From Asparagopsis taxiformis (taxonomy: Eukaryota; Rhodophyta; Florideophyceae; Bonnemaisoniales; Bonnemaisoniaceae), in NCBI GenBank assembly GCA_030407315.1, contig JALQPE010003000.1:1-26197 (forward strand): a stretch of 26,197 nt of DNA, read 5' to 3'. A model generated the notes under the pieces. It was not told the origin of the DNA, did not search any database, and saw nothing but the letters and a program-made list of their open reading frames with translations. Shown here in pieces: positions 18,337-26,197 of this stretch. The position numbers were made by a program, and so were the translations under genes. Positions within the stretch are counted from its first letter, which is position 1. Each line of letters begins with the position of its first letter.

Positions 18337-19895
18337 TCAATAGGATGCAGTAAAACACTATTTCGTTGCGGGATGGCAAGACCACAGAAAATACCCGTCT
18401 GACCATATGATTGCTTTGAGGAGATATTAAACGATGCATCGGAGAAGGAACAAAGGAATGGGTGCACTTTGTCATTGGACGCTGGGGCGACAAATGAGAT
18501 GACGGGTGACAGCTTGGAGATCTCCTTTTGCATCGAATTTGCTTCGACTATGGCAGCCACGTTCAGTCTTCCTGACTTCTGTAACATATGACTTGTTACA
18601 AATGACGCACATGGAAGCGCACCTTTGCCCAAAAAATTGAGCAATCCTGCAAGACGTAGGTACTGTGTGTGCTCTTCAGGCGTGGCGGGGGAATTGCGGT
18701 TTTTCCTTCTGGATGGGGTAAGCGGGATTGGTGTAATGCGGCCACAGTACTCATGCATAGATAGCTTAATGCTACCGGTAGATGCTTGCTCGATTTCTGT
18801 GCCATTATACTTGATGTTGTCATCGATGACAACGCAACCAATCTCAAACTGTTGCTTAGCACTCTGGACGAAACTTGAGATGTCTGACACACTGCCAGCT
18901 ACTAGGAAGTCATCAATGACTTTAGTTAGCATGACTGTAATATGGCTATTCTTGTCACGCTTAGTAAATATCTGTGACAGGCCAGGGACTCTTTCAAACA
19001 TCATCTGCTCAAGTAGCCATGATTCTGCCACCAGTTGCCACTGGCGGCCAGCCTCTACAATTACGTATGGAAGCTTCAGAAGCTTCCATAATATACCCCT
19101 TTTTGGGTATGCATCCGACGCGGAATTCCATTCTCGAGGCGGCCTGACGTATATCTCGCGCTTAATAGGACCACTTTGTAAGTAAGCTTTCTTGACGTCA
19201 ATTTTTCCTAGCCGGAAGCCTCGCAGTGCGGCTGTAGAAAGAAGAAGCCTAATTATAACAAACTGCGAAGCGGCAGAGTCTTTTCGGACTGCATCACGGT
19301 CCTTGTACTCATTTCCATGCGCAACAATACGCGCCTTTAGCTTCAGTTTTGCTTGCTCATCAGACTTAATCTTGTACACCGTGTGTGATCTGATGACGTT
19401 GGCATTCAATGCCACTTCAGACTCAGGCATTTCACTATAGACTCCCTTCCAGTTTTCCAGCTCTGCATTAAAAGCATTCTGTACTGCCCACTCAGGTGCA
19501 AAGCTGGGTTTGCTGACAGTAACCTGTGCATTGCCAATGACAGATTTGATCTTTTCAAGAACTTGCTGCTCATTGGTCTCCAGAAGCGTGCCCGGACGAG
19601 GAGGGGTTGTGGCCATGTATTGGCCGACATCTCGCGATGCATCGCCTATACTTCGACGATGTGTAAGCATGGAAGGTATGTTTTTCTGGACAGGAGTAGG
19701 ATGATCTGCAGACAATGCATTTGACTTGTCAAAGCTTGCAACGGAGTCCACATCACCCCCCTCATCCTCCGATCTGTCCGTGTTCGTGACGTCAATCTGC
19801 ACCAATGACTTGTTTATATCCTGTGATGGTGCGATGCGAACGTCCTCATACGCAACGGCTATGTTTGGTCCACGGTCATTACGTCGGGCTAGCAC
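18282..19895 (-). CDS. pol: Copia reverse transcriptase segment (longest intact pol frame)
   Basis: A 537-residue open frame. The linker region (about 1-130) leads into LKARIVAHGNEYKDRD and the RT core, with KIDVKKAYLQSG (the first catalytic Asp) and REIYVRPPREW. VEAGRQW replaces the usual YGLxxAGRxW, and VIDDFLVAG is the YVDD-type active site with both Asp residues present but Tyr-Val replaced by Val-Ile. It ends with SDASF, the start of RNase H. The integrase frame upstream and the RNase H frame downstream are each offset by one base, so as sequenced it cannot give a full polyprotein. All core motifs survive. Confidence 0.9.
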   Translation of the reverse strand: MLARRNDRGPNIAVAYEDVRIAPSQDINKSLVQIDVTNTDRSEDEGGDVDSVASFDKSNALSADHPTPVQKNIPSMLTHRRSIGDASRDVGQYMATTPPRPGTLLETNEQQVLEKIKSVIGNAQVTVSKPSFAPEWAVQNAFNAELENWKGVYSEMPESEVALNANVIRSHTVYKIKSDEQAKLKLKARIVAHGNEYKDRDAVRKDSAASQFVIIRLLLSTAALRGFRLGKIDVKKAYLQSGPIKREIYVRPPREWNSASDAYPKRGILWKLLKLPYVIVEAGRQWQLVAESWLLEQMMFERVPGLSQIFTKRDKNSHITVMLTKVIDDFLVAGSVSDISSFVQSAKQQFEIGCVVIDDNIKYNGTEIEQASTGSIKLSMHEYCGRITPIPLTPSRRKNRNSPATPEEHTQYLRLAGLLNFLGKGALPCASFVTSHMLQKSGRLNVAAIVEANSMQKEISKLSPVISFVAPASNDKVHPFLCSFSDASFNISSKQSYGQTGIFCGLAIPQRNSVLLHPIECRHQSNTELHTHLLALK

Positions 19896-19921
19896 AATGT
19901 GTGGCTGTGCTTCAAAAACTG

Positions 19922-21290
19922 TCAGAGGTTCCCAGTCACCTTTCTGCAGGAGCGCGTATATCTTTGTACCCTTCGTAATATATGGGGTGACAGGACTTTG
20001 GGTGATTTTGACGACAGTAGACGGTGTAGTGCACGTTGTGCGACTCTCTCCTCGTGAGCGCGTATTAATTCAGGTGACACCAACGCACCACGCAAGCCAC
20101 AAATTCCAAGAGTATATCCTCTTGCTTGTTCAAATGAGCTGGCCAGCTTGGAACCACTGAACAAATTGCTTAGAAAGCTCGCTCTGGCAATCACAGATGA
20201 CACTGTGAGTTCGTCACAGTCTTGCGCAATACGATCTAGTATGACACGTAGCACACCGTTTTTTCTTTCAACAGAGCCAACCTTGTTGTGTCTACGGGCG
20301 GGGCGCGCTTCAAATAATATGTCATGAGCCTTTAGAAGGCGTTTGAACGGCCCTTTGTTGAACTCTTGATCACCGCTAATGGTGCCAGGTGCACCATGAC
20401 GGGATAGCCAGGTGAGATCAAGTGATACTGCAGCGTCATCGAGATCCCGTGACTGTAAAGCCTCCATCTCGGAGTATCCTGTACCGCGATCGCGCATGTG
20501 CAGCAACGTACGACGTATACCACGAATCGTTGGGAAAAGAAATCGACCTGCACTGATTGGTTAAACGTCGAGGCTATATGACTCATGACACCTTTCTTGA
20601 CGTTTTCGGTCGGCCGGTACGGCAACATACATGACATGCGGAGTGCACATTGTCAATGCATTTCTGTAAACTTCTGTCTAATATATTTGCCATCTTGCAT
20701 ATTCGCTTCATGTCATCACTTGTCGCATGTGAGTAGTTATGTAACCGCTGTGCAAACTTCATCGGACCATGCTTATTGAGATATCTGATATGGCTAGACA
20801 TGTAAGAACGCATGTCAGATGACAACTCAAGCTCAAAATCCTGTGGTGGCGGTACAACTGACAGGCGTCGGCGATTCCCACCCTGGCTGCAGTATGTATG
20901 GTAGGTCAGACGCGTGCCATCTGGTTGGAATAAATGCAGACGATCAGACATGTTATCAGTCATCGAACATTTCAGCACATCATCCCCGATCAACAACGGC
21001 TCAGTACCGGCAACTAAGTAGAAATGCAGGTACCCTGTAATACCGCCTATGTCTCTGACAGGCAGACTCCATAAACAACATACTGGTTTTGCATCGAGCA
21101 TATTCGGCCCCCAACCATGCATGAATTGCTCTTTAGGAGGTTTAAATATCAACCGAATTCCAATAGCATTGCAAAGTGCTGCAGCACTTTCTGTGCCACC
21201 GATGCTGTTCGGTGCTCCGCTGTCTAACAGTGTGTTAGGGTCAGATCGGAGCTCATCTGACCCTACTTCTGAAAATGTAGCCTGTCTTCA
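19922..21290 (-). pseudogene. pol: Copia protease and integrase segments in three frames
   Basis: The protease motif LLDSGAPNSIGG is encoded at about 21200-21240 and continues in frame to the integrase zinc-binding region ending near 20583 (LHNYSHATSDDM then CIDNVHSACHVC, an HHCC arrangement). The integrase core starts in a second frame (SVQVDFF, first Asp, near 20550) and moves to a third frame at 20506 (ISGDQEF, second Asp; VGSVERKNGVLR, the Glu). The D-D-E triad is thus complete but split by two -1 changes, and a further -1 change separates it from RT near 19950. Confidence 0.85.
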
Positions 21291-21367
21291 TTTTCCGCAG
21301 GCATTTAAATGGCCTCATCAGCCTCTCCGTCTTTAGGAGAGACCTTGCTTATTTTACGACGCTTTCG

Positions 21368-22482
21368 TCATGGGGCATTCTGCGTCACCTTCCAATGTCC
21401 TTTACGCTTACAGCGATGACATCGACTGTTCATATTTCTTTCTTCAGTTTTGTCGACTGACGTCGCGGTTGCATAGTTAGTGCTCCAATAGAGGATTCTC
21501 TTTGATTTTGAATAGCCATCATTGTCGCCTTTTGAACGGTGGCATGAAAATCATCTCCACTGGGCCTCTTCGAAGTGCTGTTGTGATGTTTTTGATGCGA
21601 TGGATCGGAATCCAAGGACTGCAGTGCGTTAAATACCTCATCAACGTATATATCATGGCCAGAGTCCCCTTCACGAGTGACACATTGCAACAAATGCGTC
21701 ATGTTTGTCGCAATGTCAATTAATCTAGACGGACCTGCTTCAGACAACGTCCTACGTTGTTCACTCTATCCATTATTGCCTGGAACTTCTATGCTGTCTG
21801 CTTTGCCGTATATGTCACTTGCGTCTCGTACGTAATTCTTGAGATTCTCTGTATCATGCACAGATAGCTTCACTGCCTTAGCTATCTGTGAAGCTCTTTT
21901 CTGTTGCACTTGAGTGACAAGTAGTAACTTCACTGCGTTCTGAGTGTCATGTGGCAGACGAGAATTCTGCAAAATTATCATTGCCATGAGCTGTGACTCT
22001 GTCTCAGTGACACTGATACCAGTAAGTGACATATACTGTGAAACAAGCCCCCGAAAACGAGTTGCAAATTCGGAAGGCTGTTTTGAGTTGGATCTTATAC
22101 ACATATGTACATTATTGTAAGCATTCAGGGCTCGATCGATAATCTCCAGCGATGTATCAGCGCCAATTAGCGATACAATCTTCAGCACTGCTTCTTCCTG
22201 TTGGTGCGGCTCAACATCAAATGAAATTGACTTGTTGATTTTAGCATGATCGATTACACTCTGATAACTTGCGTCCAAGGCATTGTACAGCTCGTAACAC
22301 AGCGTTGCCTGGTTTGCAAGTGACTATTTCTCACCAACAGATGCTCGCCTGGTGATATAGGCCATCCAAGAGTTGACATCTCTTCGCCATTTCTGGCGAT
22401 CTTGACCGGGACGAAGCGGGGGTGGATCCTGTAGTGAAGTAGGCTTTGCGTTCATTTCCTGAAGCGCTTTCTTCGGGGCCAT
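21368..22482 (-). pseudogene. gag: Copia gag with two in-frame amber stops and a terminal frame change
   Basis: It starts at the ATG at 22482 (MAPKKALQEMNAK), 18 nt inside the LTR. An in-frame TAG after SVGEK (22324-22326) is followed by SLANQATLCYELYNAL in the same frame. A second in-frame TAG after VPGNNG (21766-21768) is followed by SEQRRTLSEAGPSRL. The body (LVSQYMSLTGISVTETESQL) resembles the UBN2/Copia capsid region. After a -1 change near 21430 a zinc-knuckle-like CHRCKRKGHW appears, with the last Cys of CX2CX4HX4C missing. Both stops are one C-to-T step from CAG. Confidence 0.8.
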
Positions 22483-22487
22483 GCCTC

Positions 22488-22500
22488 CTGGGCCCATAAC
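22488..22500 (-). other. Copia primer binding site, initiator tRNA-Met anticodon arm
   Basis: The plus strand reads CTGGGCCCATAAC directly against the LTR, identical to the anticodon stem-loop of many eukaryotic initiator tRNA-Met genes. Priming from a half-tRNA fragment is known for Drosophila copia and relatives. Confidence 0.85.
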
Positions 22501-23122
22501 TGTGGAATAAAATGGCTTTGTCGACATGGACACCCAAGGAATAGAGGGAAATACTAGAGGCGATAACAGGAAGCCACAAAGGCCGGTTTCTGCAGATGCT
22601 TGGGTTTGCTCGTTGCTTCTTGCTTGCCCTCTCCTCCCCTTGCACGACATCTTGTCGCACTATTTATAGGCAGATGCCGCACGCTGCAGGTACTTTTAAA
22701 GTGCCAACAAACAACAGGTTCCACTCTAACCCTAACCTAGTCATCGTACTAGTGGAAGCTCTCTATCAGAGTGAACCTGTAGCTGTGATGCTTCCATCAT
22801 GGAATACATCACTTTGCTCTATCCTCAAGCTGAAGATCCATGTCTTCGTCCAATGAGGATGCCTCTGTATCATAATTAATAATACAGTCTTACGTAATGC
22901 AGTGCTGCTATATAATAGCATATATCGATCATTCGATACACTTTCGCTGTGATGGCTCTATTTCCACTGTATGTGCTCGGCCAATCATTGGCCTCCATCA
23001 CTTTCTGCTGCTGCATCAATCTGTTCGTCTGGATAGCAGTAAGCCAATATCCAGATTGCAGCACATCTGGATCGACCAGATATTGCGCATGCAATACATC
23101 TAGATCGACCAGCTATTGCACA
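22501..23122 (-). repeat. Copia 5' LTR
   Basis: Direct repeat of 17255-17875 with TG...CA ends. A TATAAATAG promoter motif lies at 22668-22660, about 160 bp before the LTR end, which should drive the minus-strand transcript. Confidence 0.95.
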
Positions 23123-24550
23123 CATTTGAACATGTATTTCTTTATGTTACTCAAAAAGTATTATCTGTTCATTACACATTCTCCGGCAGCCGTTGACGAT
23201 CACAAGCTGGCTGGACCAATATTCCTCTCGTTTCATGCTTACTGATTTTGGTGATGTCAGCAGGGCGTTTTCAATGGGATTATCAGCGGAAAAGTAAACT
23301 CTGGATGCTCTACGTCGATTACAGAATGGATGAAACAAAGCATATACGTACAGAAATGGGCTGTTGAGAAACAACTGAAGTGGAATAACACAGGGAACGA
23401 GGGGAAGAATCATGCCACATGAGCAATGATGACAAGGCATTTTAAGAATGGACGGGTGTCATATGTGAGAGGTATGGGAGGTATGCGCGGATGTGGGAAA
23501 CGAACCGTTTTATTTTTTGTATGGAGGCAGTTGCAACTGCCTCTCGCTTTCACTACTCTCAAACTGAGGGTGAGTTTGAGTAGTAAATGAGTGGTTGAAC
23601 GGCGAAGCTCTGACGGCGCAGCTATTGATTTTGTTGTTGGCAGCGGGTGAAAACAGGCAGAGGGATCGGCTTAGTTGACATGTCAGGCGGTTTTGCCGTG
23701 ACGTGTATAAAACGAAAGTAAGCTTTGTCAAATCGAGCCTGTGCGGCAGATGAATGCAGCACAAATTGGTGTCCAGCGCGGCAATGTCGACAAAGCACGA
23801 AAATGCTCGCAAGGAAATCCGATGTAGCAGCTTATTGATGTCTTGTGATAATGATATCTGTATGATATGATGTGGTTCTCTCAATGCATTCTTTACGTGA
23901 CTTTACCCAAATGAAAGGGGAAGATAGATCAAATAATTATGAAATTTATGAGATTATTTGGCGGCGGATTGCAGGATGGAGCCAATAAGAAAGTGCCAGA
24001 TGGGAGTGGAACGGTAAAATTTTGAATTTGACTCAGGACCGGAGAAATCTATACTACGTGTAAACGTATATCCATATCCCTCATCTCCTCCCTGGCCCAT
24101 CGGCTCCGCTCCGATGGTATGTCTGTAAGGGCAAATCTCGTCTCACCACAGCAATGCACCCATTACCAATTAACACATAGAGATCTCAATCACAATAACT
24201 AATTTAATCCATTGATACTTATAGCTCCTACCCCGGAGCAATAAACATGGAGGGGCATTTGTCTCTCAAGACTTCTGTAACACGCTTTGCACGCTTTGCG
24301 CGTTATGAGCTGGCATAACAATCAAGAATTGAAATACGAATAGCACTTGCCACCCACGAATAGTAAGGGTAGTGCACCCGGTGCAGTGTGTGCACAAATA
24401 ATAGGACACATACGGACAGAGAACCGTATTAAGAAGGCCAAGTTAGTAGATCATTGGGAGTAAGGGTCTAATCAAACTGGGTTATCATACACATTAGTGT
24501 TACCCACGATTACACGCTGAACGGTTGTGGATAGCGACCGCTCATCAAAG
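23123..24550. other. Spacer between Copia and Gypsy elements; no supported gene
   Basis: About 1.4 kb without a recognisable protein on either strand. It contains a perfect 20-bp palindrome at 23524-23543 (GAGGCAGTTGCAACTGCCTC), followed at once by a hairpin (CTACTCTCAAACT facing AGTTTGAGTAG). The right part may be the U3 of the Gypsy LTR, whose start I could not place. Confidence 0.5.
23524..23543. repeat. Perfect 20-bp palindrome with adjacent hairpin
   Basis: GAGGCAGTTGCAACTGCCTC equals its own reverse complement. A second imperfect hairpin lies at about 23551-23581. Confidence 0.9.
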
Positions 24551-24558
24551 CAGTTTAG

Positions 24559-24567
24559 TATAAATAG
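24559..24567 (+). promoter_or_regulatory. TATA box of the Gypsy-like element
   Basis: TATAAATAG stands about 155 bp before the gag ATG on the same strand, the same string as in the Copia LTR. It probably lies in the element's 5' LTR. A 16-bp palindrome, TACAGAAATTTCTGTA, lies downstream near 24645. Confidence 0.6.
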
Positions 24568-24722
24568 AGCCATTGACAAACCCAGAATGAAAGAAAATGG
24601 AGGGCATCAGCAGTAAACATTCCATCTCACAACCTCGATTGTCTACAGAAATTTCTGTACTACTCGCGCGAGAGCTTCGAGGATTGTGGAGTGAATACTG
24701 AAGTTGCCCGAATCCAGGCAAG

Positions 24723-25475
24723 ATGCCACCCAAGAAGCAAAGGGAACAGGCCATATTAAAACCAATAAACTATCCAATTTTGGATAGTGTGGACCCAGCA
24801 GATGCAGTTTCGTTCCAGAAGGAACGCGAAAGGTACGAGCTTGAAATCGCCGAGAAGGCAAAAGATGGTACCAACATGGTGCCTGCTTCTTATCTCATAT
24901 CAGTGGATCCGGAGCTACTACGATCTATGTTCTCTTTTGGCTACTTCGACGATGTGGAAGGAGCTGATAGCATGGAAGATATCACTGAAGAACATGTCAA
25001 ACAAGTTATCAAAAACATTGCGAATGCAGCAACACCAGAAGAGCCGGATTCGGCTGTGATAGAGTCATGCCTAGTAGGCATGCGCATGGACACAAAAATA
25101 CGGAGTCCAAAAGCCCGTGTCTTCCAGCTTGCTGTAGAGTTTGACAAACGTATTGCAAGTACAGGATATGGTACATTCAAAGACCAAAACCCAAAAGTGG
25201 CAACGTTCCTATTGTCAAATCTTCTATATCCCCCGGCTCTCAAAGCACAAATAAAGAACGATTTTAACTACATTCCAGCGCTGCAAACCGACTGGAAAAC
25301 ATTCTTACGCTATGTAGCAAAGCAAGCAGAGCATATTGAGAAAGGAGCAGCGAGCTCTAGAAAGGCCATATCGAACGTACAACACAATCATAAGCACAAT
25401 ACTAATGGTAGCAGAGCGTTTACAGGCCGAAGAAAATGTCTACGCCACCAAAGAACACGGCGAAGGAGGCATTGA
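24723..25475 (+). CDS. gag: Gypsy-like retrotransposon gag (capsid)
   Basis: It starts at the ATG at 24723 (MPPKKQREQA) and encodes 250 residues. The body is helical and acidic, with KVATFLLSNLLYPPALKAQI and TDWKTFLRYVAKQAEHIEKG, the style of Gypsy capsid proteins of oomycete/protist elements. The last 20 residues are Arg-rich and probably out of frame. In the next frame NKTTLSHPACTEKHLLRYC (from about 25480) gives a zinc-knuckle-like Cys/His cluster, so the real gag probably continues there. The host role is none: it packages the element's RNA. Confidence 0.7.
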   Translation: MPPKKQREQAILKPINYPILDSVDPADAVSFQKERERYELEIAEKAKDGTNMVPASYLISVDPELLRSMFSFGYFDDVEGADSMEDITEEHVKQVIKNIANAATPEEPDSAVIESCLVGMRMDTKIRSPKARVFQLAVEFDKRIASTGYGTFKDQNPKVATFLLSNLLYPPALKAQIKNDFNYIPALQTDWKTFLRYVAKQAEHIEKGAASSRKAISNVQHNHKHNTNGSRAFTGRRKCLRHQRTRRRRH

Positions 25476-26197
25476 AACAAAACCACCCTGTCCCATCCTG
25501 CATGTACAGAAAAGCATTTACTCCGGTACTGCACCAACACTTCAGCAGAACTGAAGAAAGAGCTGTATGCTAAACTAACGCAAAGAAGGCGGTTTCAGAG
25601 TCTAAAAAGTTGCTAAATTACAGGCAAAAATGTCAGAAAAACTCGATGAGAGTGCAACTCTGCGAACTATATTCGCTGGAGTGGAAAACAGAGTTTTATG
25701 CCCTGATATAGGATCAGACATCAATTTAATGTGCCCATCACTCCTCAATACTCTACTTGCGCGAGGTGCAAGAACAACTTGCAATAAATTTGCAACCCCG
25801 CGCAAGTATGACCTCGCTGTTGAGCAAGACATTCAAGGAAAACGCATATATGTTGAATGCGACCGCAAGCAACTCTAAATATCGAATTGCTAATCAGACA
25901 TGGAACTTCGCTAACCCTACGGAACGTAACATTCCACGTGGCTACAAGGCCCGTGAAAGATCAGTTACTGAGCCATCAATTGCTAGCAGCACTAGGACTG
26001 GATGCAAAGAGATGCTTGCGGCAGCAAGCGCGAGGTTCAACGGTGACGTAGATGTGGGAGCAATACTCCCAACGGATGAATATGAAAAGGGTTCCATCGC
26101 ACACGTGTACGCTAATACTGGGCTATTCCATTCAGACGCAGATGACGAAACAGACGACGAAGATGATGATATGGAGCTCGGAAATGACACAACTATA
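25476..26197 (+). pseudogene. pol: Gypsy-like pol start: zinc-knuckle tail, retropepsin and linker, cut by the window end
   Basis: Three frames are in use. The knuckle tail (LKKELYAKLTQRRRF) runs to about 25614. The protease frame from 25630 holds RVLCPDIGSDINLM, a D(T/S)G-type active site written DIG. From 25857 a different frame reads LTLRNVTFHVATRPVKDQLL then LLAALGLDAKRCL, the usual end of a Gypsy retropepsin. A third frame then carries an acidic linker (SDADDETDDEDDDMELGN) to the edge. RT would lie beyond the window. The DIG for DTG/DSG change may impair the protease. Confidence 0.7.

Larger units (their letters stand above)
17255..23122 (-). mobile_element. Complete Copia-type LTR retrotransposon, probably GalEa-like
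   Basis: It is bounded by direct LTRs at 17255-17875 and 22501-23122 (TG...CA ends). The 4-bp target duplication CATT lies at 17251-17254 and 23123-23126. The minus strand reads LTR, PBS, gag, protease, integrase, RT, RNase H, polypurine tract, LTR. Integrase before RT defines Copia. The half-tRNA PBS and RT motifs such as KIDVKKAYLQSG fit GalEa-like elements, but that clade assignment is a judgement by eye. The coding region is spread over several frames and gag has two in-frame TAG codons. Confidence 0.9.

Overview
The window reads as a repeat-rich stretch of a eukaryotic nuclear genome. It holds LTR retrotransposons with a tRNA-primed PBS, a CACTA/Plavaka-like DNA transposase, TIR-bounded repeats, splice-site-like motifs and TATAAATAG promoters, and no operons or Shine-Dalgarno-led genes. 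The Copia element looks GalEa-like, a group reported from red algae and marine animals. Long intron-poor genes between repeats would suit a florideophyte red alga, but an oomycete-like or other protist host cannot be excluded from sequence alone.

Layout, left to right. (1) 1-1464, minus strand: a ParB-like-domain gene running off the left edge. (2) About 1751-8539: an inverted-repeat-bounded segment. Its arms carry three and three copies of a palindrome-rich repeat. Its core holds one minus-strand gene, a beta-class DNA amino-methyltransferase joined to a C-terminal SET (histone methyltransferase) domain. This is the most striking content of the window. (3) 8721-11004, plus strand: an unrecognised basic, coiled-coil protein, convergent with (4) 11082-14119, minus strand: a transposase of the Plavaka/CACTA/KDZ type with an N-terminal zinc finger. 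(5) 14120-17250: no convincing gene, but a perfect 38-bp palindrome, a duplicated array of splice-site-bounded micro-cassettes, a 27-bp repeat, a twelve-unit 43-bp satellite and a hairpin. (6) 17255-23122, minus strand: a complete Copia LTR element with near-identical LTRs, a 4-bp TSD, a PBS matching the anticodon arm of initiator tRNA-Met, and gag, PR, IN, RT and RNase H spread over several frames. (7) 23123-24550: no gene seen. (8) 24559 to the right edge, plus strand: promoter, gag and protease of a Gypsy-like element, cut by the window end.

Most long genes are broken by single-base frame changes. Four breaks (MTase/SET, two in the coiled-coil gene, one in the transposase) fall exactly on G5/C5 homopolymers, and one base of length change heals each. 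The simplest explanation is homopolymer-length error in the assembly, so several apparent pseudogenes may be intact. Functionally, the left half looks like mobile DNA carrying chromatin and DNA-modifying genes (ParB-like, DNA MTase, SET), next to a DNA transposon with an unknown partner protein. The right half is ordinary retrotransposon territory.
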